In this document: positions 14,701 to 28,800 of the stretch, in pieces
How the letters are laid out: every line of letters starts with the position of its first letter
Position numbering within the stretch: position 1 is the first letter of the stretch
NCBI RefSeq assembly: GCF_014905175.1
Contig: NC_057788.1
Span: 25,204,154 to 25,268,153, forward strand
Length of the DNA: 64,000 nucleotides
Reading direction: 5' to 3'
DNA from: Aphidius gifuensis
Lineage: Eukaryota > Arthropoda > Insecta > Hymenoptera > Braconidae
Position numbers and translations under genes: made by a program
Notes under the pieces: generated by a model
What the model was told of the DNA's origin: nothing
The model's database searches: none
Seen by the model: the letters and a program-made list of their open reading frames with translations, nothing else

Positions 14701-17700
14701 AATAATAAAAACTTGTTAATTGCACATCTAGTGTCTTATAAAGTTTGCAAAGTTGGATGAAAAGAATTAGTTAACATAGTTGCGAACGTCTTTTGATTAA
14801 ACTCAAGTGAAAGAGATTTAAGCGAAAGTCGAGCTGTATGTTGGTGGTGCTACAGCATGTTTGTTTAAATATATATACAATATATTTATATATATAATGA
14901 CTTTCGTATATATTAAATCAAAGTGGAAATCTGTCGAAATATTGAGAGTGATAGTCCTGTACCGAGCGTTCACTTGTCAGGGGGAGACGACGTTGAGGCT
15001 GACCCGGCGAAGACGTTGAGTCACGTACTTTTAATATATATATATGATTTTTTTTTTTTTTAAATACATAAAAGTATATATGTATATAAAATATATATAC
15101 ATATGGGTGCCTCATAGACTCCCACAGATTATCCTTCCTTTCATTCCTTTCATTCTTTGATATGCCACCAACATTTCTACTCCAATTTGTGCAGCCACAC
15201 AGCAACATATAAAATTGTGGTAAAAATTTATTTCCCAATCTTTTTTGAACTCAATTAAATGTGTAGGTAAAATGAATTATTTTTTTTTTCAAATTTTTTT
15301 ATTATTATCAATTTTACGTATATGGTTTATTTATTTATTTTTATTCATTTTTAATTCTTTTCATACACGAATTCAATGTAGCTTTTTCAGGATGATTAAA
15401 TGATAAAAAAAAGTAATAATTATAATTGAGATAAATATGATTAAAAAAAAATTTTAAGTGCACAGTGTGCGACGCAGTGATAATTAATTGACGTGTAATC
15501 AAGAGCTCGTAAATAAAGTCACAGAATATATATTGTTTTTTTTTTTTTTTTTTAATGTTCATTAAGAACCGTCTTGTAGATTGAATAAATGCCAATGACA
15601 TTTTTAATGTTTAATAAAATGTTTCGTGTTTTTTTTATTAATATAGTTTAGGTTTTAGTTTGCAGATAGTTTGCGTAATTTTTTTTTCATTTATTTATTT
15701 GAAGTGATGTATATAAAAATTTAGATAAATATATATTTTCCTAATTTTATTTTTTTCTTAAATTTTTTTTTAAAGAATTTACTTGTTATTTATGATTAAA
15801 ATATTTTTTTTTTTTTAAATTTTTATCCATATAGTTTGAATTAGTTATTTATCGTGGAGAATTGATAGAAAATTCAATGATTTGGCTTTCTTATAAAATA
15901 CCGGCAGCTTATACAAAAAAGAAAAAAAAGTATAATAATAATAAGAATATAAATAATAAATATAAACTCATGGAATATACAAGAGATAAATGATGAATGC
16001 AATGTCGATGAATAGGGACACGTGGAAAAAGGTATACACTAAAAAGTCCCTTCTAATTTTTTTTTTTTTTTTTTACTCACCAGCTGTCTGAGAAAAATCA
16101 GGTATACACCTTGAGATGCAGCAAGTTTCCACTGTAATTTTCGAGTTGAAAGCGTAGGTGCCCTTCTTTCTCTTTTTTTTTTTTATCCATTTTTATGTTA
16201 ACAAAAAAATAAATAACAAAAATACACTGTATATATTTTATATGGTATCTTCTTCTCTTCTTGTGTTAAATTTTGTTGTGTTTCCTCATGCTCAGTCAAT
16301 GTCCTCTTTCCGCTTGGTCGACAGCTGTTTCACTTATTCATCACAAAATATTACCAATAAAATTATTTTAAATTATTATAAAAAATTTTGTTATTGTACT
16401 TGAAAAATAAAACAACCTAACAAATTAAAAATACCATTTTTATATATTTTTTCAAAAAATAAAAATTAATTTACTTTCATAAATAATCATTTTTAATTTT
16501 CAAAATTAAATTCATTATAAAGACAATAGAAAGTATAAGTAAAAGAAAAAAAAAAAAGAATGCACAGTATTAATATTTTTATATTTATTATTAATAATTA
16601 TAATATATTATTTGAAATTCTTTTTTTTTTTTTCTATTTAACACACTGCAGTGAGGGTAATTTTTATATTTAAAACATTTCAATTTCACTCGTTGTAATT
16701 TATACGGAAAGTAAATTTTATTTTTCTAGTGACATAACATAGTAATTTGCGTCTTGGGTCTTGAGGTATATATAAAACTATTTTCCCTCTCTTATTATTG
16801 TATCTTGAACAGTGAATTTGTTCTCTATACAATTTTACAGTGGTGTACAGAGTCAAGAGGCTAATAGTTGCATGAGTATGATTTGCCGCACAAGATAAAC
16901 GTGTTGGTATATATACAGCGTAACGCCTTCTCACATTGTGCGAAAGATTTATGAATACTGCTACTTATAATCAGTTAGTAGAATAAAACTGCACGTTTTG
17001 CCACGCATGTATATCCATATGATCCAAGTGGAGACATGTGTTTTCTACATATGCACTACAAAAAAATAAATAAATAAACTCTTTATAAAATATTATATTT
17101 CTTTATTTTTATTAATACATATTTTTTTCTTTCTCTCTACGTTATTATAATTTTTCTCCTTTTCATTTTACACTATTATTACTGTATTTATTTAATTTTA
17201 TTTTATTTTTTAATTTTAATTTATTACAGTTGTATATTGTTTATTTATTTATTTTTTATATTGTCTTGTATGATATTTTTTATTTCTAAATTTTATTTCA
17301 TTTTATTTTCTTCCAGAACACTTTCTTTAGTAAATATAATTTTATCGTGTATGTAGATGTATAAATATACATTTTTATAAAACCCTTAAAATAAAATATT
17401 TATTAAAAGTTTTTTTCTGAAAATTGAAAAAATAATAATTATTAAATTTTTAAATAAATTATCATAATTTTTAAGTTGATTTTTGAGTTGAAGAGTTAAA
17501 GTTATTTTTTTTTTTATAAATTTGGGAAAATTAATGTTAGATTTTCATCAAATAATGGAGTAAAATATTTTAGATTTTTTTTTTTTCCACTAAGGTTGGG
17601 CTTTTTTACTTTGCTTTATCGTGTAAGTTTGAGTCACGTCCTTATTTTTTTTTCGATATATTTTTATTTCTCACGGCCCACCGGATTGTCGGCATATATA

Positions 17701-17765
17701 CCTAAACCTTCCATCAACAGCTGGCCAATCCCTCGACAAGCCAGCTGCACTTCTTTCTGCCTATA

Positions 17766-17800
17766 ACGACGACGATGATGATGATGACGATGACGACGAG
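17766..17800. repeat. GAC/GAT trinucleotide repeat
   Basis: An imperfect run of ACG/GAT triplets (GACGACGATGATGATGATGA and onward). It would read as Asp-rich in one + frame, but no open gene context surrounds it. Treated as a simple microsatellite. Confidence 0.7.
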
Positions 17801-20800
17801 CCCACAAGTCATTCTTTTCAAGCTTTTACAGTAGAAAAATCAATTTCTAGTTGACCAAACCCCAAGCAAAATTTTAAATTCTAGATAACTCAAAAATTAA
17901 ATTTTTAAATTATATTCGGAATGAGTAACATTACCTTCATTCAACAAATATAAGAAAATCAGATCATTTCTGAAAATAAAAAAATTATCAACACGATACC
18001 TTGACATTTTGTAAAAAAAATATTAATATAAACCTATGCAGTCTTTTTTTTAATGCATTTATTTATGTTTTTTTTTTTTTTTCTTAAATCACGATGAACG
18101 CATCAAAATTTTTGCAGACGACCTTGCAATCGCCCACATAAAAATTTTTCAAGTCTGGAAGATTGGATCGTTAAAATCTTTTATTTTTTTTTTGTGACAT
18201 AAATATATTTTTATGATAGTAAAAAAAAAAAAAAGGTTTACATAAAAGTAAATTAAAAATTGAAAATAAAATGAGAGTAAACTTTTTTACTTTTCCAATT
18301 GGTTTTTTTTTTATTCATTTTCATTTTTAATTTATTTTTTTTTTCCAAAGTTAAAACACTTGGATTTTTACCATCCCTCTTAACCACAATGGTTGCAACG
18401 TCACGTACCAATATCGATTACGTTATACACTCTCATGGGAAACGATTTCTGCATAACGTGAAAAGTTGCACTGAAGTTTAAAATAAAAAAAGCCATAAAA
18501 ATGTTATATTCAAACGTAAAAAAAAACGATTATGATAAAAATTATCTTTTGCTATTTTGCATGTATGATAGGACTTTTAAATTTTTAAATAACCGTTCAA
18601 AGTTTTATATATATTATTTATTTTTAATAGTATTTTTCATTTGAAGCAAATCATTTTAATTTACTTAAAAGATAATATTTTAATTGATGATAATTTTTAT
18701 TCAGTCGAAATGTCAATGACCGAATATGTTGTGCTTTATAGTCATAGACTCAATATTTTTATTTATTTTTTTTTCACCTTCCGCCAGCTGACGGAAAAAC
18801 TATAAGGACACTGGTTTCAGCACGAAATCAGCTGTCTTTTGTGCACGATGTTTTATATACACAAAAATATTAAATTCATATAGTCGTTTGCCATGCGGTC
18901 TCATGCACGCTCGTTACACTTTACCTTTAAAAAAAAAAAAAAAAAAGGGAGAGATTTAAAAGATATCAAAACTATTTTTTTTTTAAACACAACAGCTGGT
19001 ATTGATTAATTAGTATAATTTTTATTTTTGCATTTAATTGTTTCATTTGAATTTCAAAGGACAAAAATTTTCATAAATTTATATTTATTTAACTACCATA
19101 TTTTTTGTTGAGAAAATTAAATTATTTTATTATTTTATTTTTGACAAATAAGTGGTGTTTTATAAATATCTTTTTTAAATAATTACTAGGCTTAATTGAC
19201 ATAAATTAATCGACCATTCTCTTTGAATATAATCTAATTGATTTGCTAAGAATTTCAATAAATTTATTTGAATAATTTCTTTATATTTATTTATTCTTTA
19301 TATTTTTATTTTTTATAAATTTTATTTATCGGTCTGTAGATAAGATAAATTGTCACGCGTGTGTTAACATGTTTCAACTTGGTTTAAACTATTTTCTATA
19401 ATATGTAGATACGTAAAATAATTTTTTTAGTTTGTATTTGTATATAAATATATGATGAAAATAGTTTGCTGAAACTATTTGCTAGCCTTGACTTGATAAT
19501 GTTCAGAGCACTGGGACAACGAACTAATATAACCAGAGATATGGGAGCAAAGAACTCACACAGTTATATACTTATATAAATATATTAGGTAAAAATATTA
19601 TAAAGTAAAGCATTTTTTATATTTTTCTCTTTCATCTCTTTTGAATTATAAAATAGTGTCAAGAAAATTAAATCTATAGTAAATATTTTTAAAAATTAGA
19701 TAATAATCACACTCGTGCCAAGTTAAAAAAATATATATATAAATTTAATACCAATATGTCACTTTAAAATATATTTAATTTACAACACAATATAATTTTT
19801 TTTATCACATAAATACAAATTGATATTCATGCCGTGCTTTACTCGATATAAAATAAATATATTGTTAAGAAAAATAAATGAATAGTAATAAAAAGTACAT
19901 TGAAATGAAAGATATTCCATGTCACATTGCGCGTTTGTGCAAAAAAAAATAAAGTAAGGAAGGAAAAAGAATTATGGGAATAAGAAAAAAAAGGTAGGAA
20001 TGCAAGCAGGTATATGTGAGGAGGATTTCTGATGGGGTTTTGTGTTGCGAAGACGAGTTGTTGAAAGAACGTATAGAAACACATATACACATAACACATT
20101 GGTTGGAAGACAGAATAATAGCGTGGTTGAAAATATCAAGCTAAAAAGGGCAGGTGCGACTGTACTAATACGGACCTATCCGGCAAAAATACCGGAGCCT
20201 TTAGTTTGCAATGTTCTTGTATATATATATTCATTTTTATGTGTGTATGCGTGTTTAGTTTTGTTGTCGAGACGGGTATATCCAATTATTAAAATTAGAG
20301 GCTCCGTCGCCTTCGTTGAAATACACTAAAGTGCACAGGTAACTGAGCCACACGAGATTCAAACCTTTTTTATTTTTTTTCATTTATTTATTTTTAAATT
20401 TCGTTCTTCTATTCTATTATCCCCGTGACACTTAAAATTCTCTATTGATTTGTTAAAAAAGATAAAAAAAAAAAAACAATTCAAAAAATCACTTAAAATA
20501 AAAATTAATTGATGTTGGAGATTGATCACGCAAATTTTAAAAAAATACTCTTGTTTTAGTATATATATAAAAAATAAATACAGTTAATATAAAATTATGG
20601 GGTAAAAAAAAATTTAATAGTATAAGAGTTGAATGTGTAAAGTGCCAAAGTACCTACTGGATAGTATAAAAAAGTAACATGACGCCAGGGACTAACACAA
20701 TTAACCTGAATATATTGTATATGGGCGTTGATAAAATTATCGTCGTTGACTAGCACAGTTTACAAGTGATATATAATAGACATGCATGTGTTAGCTTTTT

Positions 20801-23800
20801 TATGCAAACGCTTGATTAATTATATAAAAAAACACTATCACAAAAATTTAATAAAAATAAATAAATTATTTTACACGTTTATATATACTCTATGAAAATT
20901 TTAAATAGAGAAACATGAATTTGTATATTAATTCAATATTCTTTTTGTATAATATGGTATAAGTACATGGTTGTAGAATATGTCGAAACATATTTGGAAA
21001 ACAATCAAGGTGCCAGAGAACGAACCAACCGCTAATGCATGTTTTAAGGTACTTTGAGAATTGAGAGTATATAGATTAGGGAGTGAGATTGGTTTTAGGA
21101 TATAAACTCATGCGGTCAAACGTTGCTTTGGTTATATGTAGACGGTCAATGACGCTTTGCCAACAACGAGCATCAAGTACTCTTCTTCCTATCCCCCATT
21201 TTCAAACAAAATATATATATAGAAATACAGTCTCTTACAAATGTGTAATGGATTACACTCGTCCTTGTCTTGTGGTCATTGCCCCCCACCACACACAATC
21301 AACAACCCTCATGGTACACACAATCAAACAAACTATACTTGTCTTGTGCACATGGTCACTATCTATCGTGACCAGCTGCATGTCTGAAAATATATATATA
21401 TTTAATGTACATTTATATATGTATAAATGGATCTGTTCATATATAGTCGCTTGCTCATCCAACTAGCCCAGCTTCTATATATATCTATATGTATGACGAA
21501 ATTTATATATATATGTGGACATCCAAAGGCACTCCCGGGACCTGACAAAAGCTGGCCTTCAAGCTGACATTCACTCTTAACTTTTAAAGCAAGCGAAAAA
21601 CCTTCCTTCTCCTCCTCTTCCTCTTATATTTATTTTTTACTTCGATATTTTATTTTACTTTTATATACGTGTATTACCATCTTTTATTTATTTTAAAATA
21701 CCTGTTAAAATTCACATGATGAATTTTTTTTTATTTTTTTTTTTTTTTTGGTACTTGAAAACTATACTGAACCAACCGGATAGTTTGTCGACTACCACAA
21801 CCTTCCTTCCTACCCACGTTAGACAAAGACTCGTCATTCCGGAATTAATATCAATGTTTTATTTTTAAAATATATACTGCTTTATTATAGAAAATATTAC
21901 ACAAATTTAAGTACATGTTAAAAATTATAGTTTACAAAGTATATTGGGAAAAGGAGAAGGTTGTGATAGCAATCGTGAGGAGAGCTTTTTATCTTTTTTT
22001 TAAATAATACTTGTAACCACACGCGTTTTTTTTTTATTTTATTTTCGATGGAATAAAAAAATTTCTTATTTATATATCAACAAGGACAAATAAACTTGTT
22101 GATGATAATAATTTTATTTATATTTTATTATTTATATGATATTGTTTATGGTTTTCTTATTTATTTCAATTTTCTTATTTTATAATTTTTATGCAATTTA
22201 AATTGTTTGTTTGATAATAGTATTTTATTTTTATGAATGGTTAATTTTCATTTTTTACTATTCTTCTAAGGGCATAATAATTTCTTTCTTTTTTTTTTTT
22301 TTTCAAATTTTAATTTTCAAAATTTATTGGTACCAGAACTGTAGTGAGTTAATTTTTTGTTAAATTCTACTGGTCGGTTAGCGATCAATCTCACGTTCTT
22401 CCATGGCTATCAGAATTCCTGACCTTCATTTATTCCCAGACAGACTCGATCTCTGGGCAAAGAAAAGAAGCAGGTAGAATATAACCGAGGGCATTTTTAT
22501 CCCTCTTTTCCTCTCTGTCTCTTTACCATGGTAAGCCGCTTCTTCGGGTCATGGCACCCAAGACCTTTTCTTTCAAAGAAAATATATAAAAATATTTTAT
22601 ATAGTTATATATATGTATGTATAAAAAAGCATCCCTCACTGAATAAAAAATTTATCAAAATGCAGTAGTAGTAGCTAGTATTTTTTTAAATTTAAAACTA
22701 TTGAAATGAAGAATGATTTTTTTTTACTGAAAACCAATAAAATTTAAATATATATGAAAATTTTGTGGTATAAATAATATAAAATAATTTATTATTTATT
22801 ATGAAAAATAAAAGTTAATTTTATATTAAACAAATTGAATATTGTGGTTATTGTTGATGTTGTATTTTGTTGAAAGGGCAAAATGAGCTAAAAGTTGCTC
22901 ACCCTGAGCAAAAGTGGAGGTCCCATGAGATTCAGCTTTGAGTTCTTTATGGCATCACCAGGGGGGTAGATATCAAGAAAAAAAAACCAACTCTTTTTAC
23001 AGTGTAAAGTCATCAACACACAAACACATTTATATAAATAAATATATATATGTACATCCAGTTGTGGTTTAAACTGCATGGAATGTATGAGAATTAAAAA
23101 TTTAAAAAAAATATCTTGTCGTGTCATTTTTTTGTCATTTTGTTTGGCTTTGTTTGAGTAAAAGTTTTGTAAGTACCACCTCAAAGTGTCTCTCATGCAA
23201 TCATCATGTAAAATTTTTATTTATTTCTATATAAAAAATTTTTTTTTCATCATATAATCATGCTGATCTTATTTTACCATTATCATTCTTAATATTATTT
23301 TATATGTTTAATTTATAAAATATAAATAATATTATTTTTTTGTTTTTTACTTGTATATTCTGGTTTGCCACAAATGGGGTGTATGTTTGGGTATATAATA
23401 ATGAGTAAAAGGCGGTAGTGCACAAACTGTAATTCCGTTTTGCCCGGACACGCACGCCAACCACGTCGACTTATATTCAGTATGCATACTTACATGTTAC
23501 ATACACCATGTGTATATATATTAATCGCTATATATATGTATAACTTGCTTGATTTTTTATATATAGGTATACATTTTAAAATATGCTCCCCCTTGGTTTC
23601 CTTTCACCTTTCCCTGCCTCACCTCCACGTAGACATATTATTTGTCATTCGATGCTGGTTCTGTTGTGTGTAACAAGCACAAGAATAACCCTACAAGTTC
23701 ATTCGTCCTTCTTTTACCTGAAAGAATTTGGTCTTGTAAGAAAAAAAAAATATTTATTTCATATATAATATACCTTTTCAGATGCTTTACTACGTCTAAA

Positions 23801-24520
23801 ATTGTGGCCTCGAAAGCCCTCCTAAGGATTCAACCAAAGACCTTCTAAACTCTTTTTTTTTTTATCATAATTTGAATCATTTTGCTTTGTCAAGTTAAAT
23901 TTTTAAAGACAACGAACAAATTATACAGCATATTATTATTTTTCTTTTTTTTTATTAATTTGACCAAGATGTTTTAATCAATTGCATGATAATCATCCAT
24001 ATATATAATCGTGTCCAGTTTAGTAATATTAAATATCAATTTTTATAGATGTACTTTTAAAATTCAAAAAAAAAAAACAATATAGAACAATTTTCACGTT
24101 AAAAATTGGCTTGATAAAAACAAACTATTATTATTTTTTTTATTAATAGTAAATTATAAATCTCCCAATTTATCTGATTGACATTTGTTAGTAATTAAAA
24201 TATAACGAACGAGTATTTTTATCTCGCTATTTTTTCGTTTTATTTTGTCCAATCAATATCCAAAGTTGAATTATTAAAAAAATAATAAAAAAAACCTATA
24301 AAAATTACAAAACGAAATGCTCGTTTATACCTCAGAGGAAATAAAAAAAGCTCTATATCATCACTGAGTTCGAACATAATTCCTCTTTTTTTTTTTTTTT
24401 TTCGTTCATTTATTTTATGGTTTTTTTTTTTACATTTTCTCTTTCATCCCCGGGTTAATTCTACAGTTCGACCGGCTGTGTGCAAAATGCCTCCCTGTAT
24501 CGTAGCAAAACGAAACCCCT

Positions 24521-24589
24521 AATGCACGAGGGTTTTACTCCCTTTTATGTTATATGTACACTCAAACCATTGAACCCTCGTTTCGCATT
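24521..24589. other. Imperfect inverted repeat / hairpin
   Basis: Left arm AATGC-ACGAGGGTT (24521-24534) pairs with right arm AACCCTCGT-(bulge)-GCATT (about 24573-24589). This gives 14 paired bases, a 3-nt bulge on the right and a loop of about 38 nt. It sits in a locally less AT-rich patch. Size and shape are within the range of a small structured RNA, but I recognise no known miRNA seed in it. Confidence 0.35.
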
Positions 24590-25535
24590 TTCAAGTACAG
24601 TCTGTCCATAAAATTTTACGAAAAACGCATATGCATATTGAATGTACAGATGAAATAAAAATACAAAACAAAATTTATATATATAGTATATTTAAAAAAA
24701 AAAAATAAGAGATATGGGTTTGAGTGATATCGGTCCCCTGGATGGTTCAGCGATATGAGCCTGTGTCACAGTAGGGGCTCCCAAGTCAGTGCACACGGGA
24801 CTGCTACCCTTACCCCTCTTGGCAATGGTGCTTTAAGCCCTTTTCTCTTGCTTCCACTCGTATTGTCTTTCTTTTTTTATTTTCTATTTTTACTAAGCAC
24901 AACTTTTCGTATTTCCCCACACATACCATTAATTTTCCCCACCATCTATATTTTCTCCCCTCCAAACATGTGCTTCACCATGCGCATCGTGTTCGGCGCG
25001 CGCACTCCCTCTCAGTCTTCGCTGGGCCCTCATCGAGGCAGCTTCGCGACTCGTTTTTTTTTTCCAAATAATAAAATCGCGTCGTTTTTGTTCACACTAC
25101 TAAATAATCATTTAATTCAAGTTTAATTTGTCGTCATCACTATCAAATTAAATATTATTATTATTTTTTTTTTATAAATAATAATAAAATCAACGTAACT
25201 TAATTGTGAGCAAAATAAAACAGAGAAAAAAAAAACAAATTCTAGTTCTTGGAAATATATAGTTGAACTTGTACCGTGTTTTGTTTTTTTTTTTTTTTAA
25301 AAAAAAGTTATTTATTTATTGCAATAAGCAATATATTTTGACACTGTCATTGTTTGCTGTGTAAAATTAATATTATTTGACGTGGTTTTTTTTTGTTGAT
25401 AAATTTTTTTATTGTTGAATTATTGTGTTGTTGTCTCGAGGACAATACTCAAGTGTTTTAGACTTTATTTTTTGGTGACGCTTGAGCTTGAAAAAATAAT
25501 TTAAAAAAAAACCATAAATATTTACTAGTGATTAT

Positions 25536-25566
25536 TATTTTTTTATTTTATCATTATTATCTCAGT
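25536..25566 (+). promoter_or_regulatory. Candidate 3' splice site, or arthropod initiator, for the first supported gus exon
   Basis: A T-rich tract ends in ATTATTATCTCAG (AG at 25564-25565) followed by TGCG. As an acceptor it would define a 274-nt exon (25566-25839) containing the gus start codon. The same bases include TCAGT, the arthropod initiator core, so it could instead mark a transcription start. The ratchet-like sites upstream favour the acceptor reading. The implied exon carries a 19-base poly(A) run at about 25685-25703. Confidence 0.35.
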
Positions 25567-25810
25567 GCGTGAGTGCAATACATAGATTTATGTTTAATTA
25601 AATTACATCATTACACATTTGGATATTATACGTGAAAAAAAAATATATACAAATTTTCTTTTGTATAGTAATATTTTTAACAATACAAAAAAAAAAAAAA
25701 AAAATTATCGTATGTGTGTAAACAACAATACAAGATAATTTAACATTACTGGAGTTTAAGTTGTGTGATTTATTTCAAATATTTTTTGTCGGATACGTCG
25801 TAAGCACGAT

Positions 25811-25839
25811 ATGGATTGGGCGGTCAAGGCGCGACGAAC
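25811..25839 (+). CDS. gus: gus coding exon 1 (start of the long form)
   Basis: ATG at 25811 has G at -3 and G at +4, a good start context. It reads MDWAVKARR plus two bases and ends at a consensus donor (GACGAAC|GTAAGT, GT at 25840). The phase (two bases left over) matches exon 2 exactly, giving ...RRT-LGRF. Upstream ATGs at about 25590 and 25711 open only short uORFs. The assignment rests on donor strength and phase, not on known homology of this short peptide. Confidence 0.6.
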
Positions 25840-28800
25840 GTAAGTCTTACATTTTGTTTTTTTTTTTTCCGAGAAAAATTTTACTCTTTTTTTTTAATTA
25901 TTATTATTCTTTCCTTTGTTCTTTTTTTTTGTTTTTTATTTTGAAGTATTTTATTCATTATCGATCGACTCGAGTTGAGAATTTTTATTTTTTTATTTTT
26001 CAAGTTTTATTGTCTTTTAAAATTAGAATAGTTGTCTCAGGTCAAATTCAGCATCGATTTATCTAAATCCAGACATATAAACTGGGTGCGACATCTAGCC
26101 CAGCTGCTGTGGGATATCACTGCCATCTGGCTTGTCGACGCCTTTCTTCTCTCTCTCTCTTTTTTTTTTGGCACTATCAGAAACAGTTTATTTTAAATAA
26201 ATCGAAAAATCTTAAATTTTTAATTATTCACTTAGATTATTTCTCCTAGTATGACGTATCTATCGTTTACGTAGTTGATAAATCCAAATTCAAGATTTTT
26301 CAGCTTTCGTTACATTGCGAATAAAAATTTTAAAATCTTTTTTTGAATTTAAACAATTCATTGATTGTTTGTTTATGTCTTATTCATAATTTATCTTGAA
26401 AAAATAATATGGTAAAAATTAATATATTTAAAAAAAAAAAAAAAGATTCAAGATGTATAATGAGTCGTATTCACCGGATATATATTCGACAAGCCATAAG
26501 GTCAACACGTGTTTTCAATAAAAATTAGAAACTATAAAAAATAAACAAATTTTTACTATAATTTTCTTGGAAAAATAATATTCATGTCCAAACTTGTCCA
26601 TATCAAATTACATTTTTAATTTATTTAATTATTATTATTATTTTTTTTTTTGAAGCTTGATTTTTATATTTTAAAACGATAATATTCTTGGAGCTTATTG
26701 AGTATTTAATTATCCACAAAAAATCACATATGCCATGACCTTTTGATTAAAAGTTTTTTTTTTTATTCTACATAGATGCTATCATTTTAACACATGTTCA
26801 TGACTAAATTATTAATTCATCATTGATAATTGTTTGCCCACGGTTATTGAATTATGACTTTTATTTATTTTTTATTTTTTATCTGATAAAGTGATGACTA
26901 GTTATATACAAGCGCAAAAATAATTATACATATTGCAAAAACACATTCTTTGTTTTGACAAGTTAAATGCATTTAACAACAATCCTTTAATATTTTCTAA
27001 AAATAGATATTAAATATATATTCTTAATTAATTTTATTAATTGAAAAAAAAAAAAAAACTATAAACATAAAAAATTATTTAATTTCAAAAGTATTATAAT
27101 TTTATTAATAAATCACGTAGTTATTTTTTATTAAATATAAATGAAAAAAAAAATTTAAAACCTCGACATATTTTTCAAAGTGATCATAATGACAAAAGAC
27201 AATAAACGAAAACAAAAAAAAAAAAAAAAGACAATAATACCAGTGGCAAGTAGTTGGCGGAAGTTGGAAAAAGGATACGAGGAAACACGAACATTGCACA
27301 CGAAATTTAAAACCCAAGCATGACGATAACTTTTTTTTTTTTTTATATTTATTTATATATATTCAATAAGCTCACATACGCAAATGTTAAAATGATGGTG
27401 GTACTGACAAGTAGATACAGGGGATGAGACACTATTCAAGTATTATATTACACTGGTTATATACACAAGTCTCATACCTGTAATTAATCGTCATTCGACT
27501 TTGATTATAACTCCATTGATTTCGCAAAAAATTTAATAAGTAAAAAAAAAATTAAATAATCAGTATTTTTTTATAATTTAGAATGATATTTAAAAAAAAA
27601 AAAAAATTGTAATTATAATTATTTTTAATAATTATAATAAAATAATAATGAGTGGAGATTTTTTTTTTTTTTTTGCTTATGAAGGTTTTCTTGTGGTGAA
27701 TGTGGCATAAAACACCTACGGTCTATCAGCCACTTCATAATGTCCATAATTACATATACATTGCACAATAAAATGTCGAAGTTTATCTTTATATATACAA
27801 AAAAAAATGCATCCCATGGACTTGATCCACTATTCGACCAGATAAATGATGTCAAGTGAAAGCGAACGTGTATATTTATTATCGCAATCATGCTGTACAT
27901 GCAACTGCAATGATTTAACATGTACTTTTTTTTTTTTTTTTTGTTTTTTTCTTTATTGATATCATTTATTTATTATTATTTTTTTTTTGTTTTTATTTAT
28001 AATATTACCTTCAATATTTTTAAACATGGTTAACATTGCGTGTAATTCGACAGGTGATTAATGAAAATTGATATCGATTAATTTAACTGAATTTTTAAGT
28101 TGTAATTTCGATATTTTTTTTCTTAAATTACAGTGGTTTTATTTAAAGGTCATGAAATAATAGTGCAATAATTTTTTTTATTGAATTTTTTCATAAATTA
28201 TAAAGTTTTTTGTTTTTGAGATATAATAATGGAAGTGGTGGTGATGATGAAGTTTACAAATTTTGTGTGTTGATGTGCGAGAATATATGAATTTAGTTTA
28301 TATTAGTTAGAGGAACAGAATGAAAATATTTTTTTTGTTTCATTATTATTCTATCTTTATTTTTATCTTCTGAGATGAGGCGGTTGCTCTAAAATGCTCC
28401 AAAATTCTCCAGACAAAAGTTGTTCAGCAGGATGTTGCCTAGTTGTTGGCAGCCTGTTGCCTGCATCACCTCAACTTCTTTTCTTCTTTTTTTTTTAATT
28501 TTTTTATTTTCATCAATGCTACTTTTTATTCCTCTCGGCTTTCTTCCTTTTTTTTTCTCCCCACATTCACACACATGCATTCATCGAAGGTGCATAACAC
28601 GTTTCTGCACGAACTTCTGTCGTGTGCTTTTTGTGTGAAGACCGTGAAGGCATTTGACTCGTCTCGAAATACACATCCAGTGTGTGTCTGTAAACGGCAT
28701 TGCAGCCCCTCAGACACGTGTACATTTGTACTTCCGTCTCAATGCTTTTTTAAGCATCGAAAAAAAATTGAGTAAAAATAATTTAAAAAATTTGAAAAAT

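Larger units (their letters stand above)
1..25565. other. Long stretch with no supported coding exon; probable intron or intergenic DNA
   Basis: About 25 kb of AT-rich DNA with poly(A)/poly(T) runs. All open frames are short (127 codons at most), mostly low-complexity Phe/Leu/Ile/Tyr-rich from T-runs, and none has recognisable domains or matched splice junctions. Three sites on the + strand (near 2119, 10793 and 11716) have a 3' splice site directly joined to a 5' splice site. This would fit a long + strand intron running into gus at 25.6 kb. Patches of more complex, less AT-rich sequence lie at about 20040-20340, 21080-21600, 22390-22580, 24440-24600 and 24720-25050; I cannot assign them a function. 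Confidence 0.5.

Noticed and set aside
21083..21466. 127-codon + frame and its - strand partner as a gene
   Set aside because: No recognisable motif, no matched splice sites, open on both strands because the patch is simply poor in stop trinucleotides.
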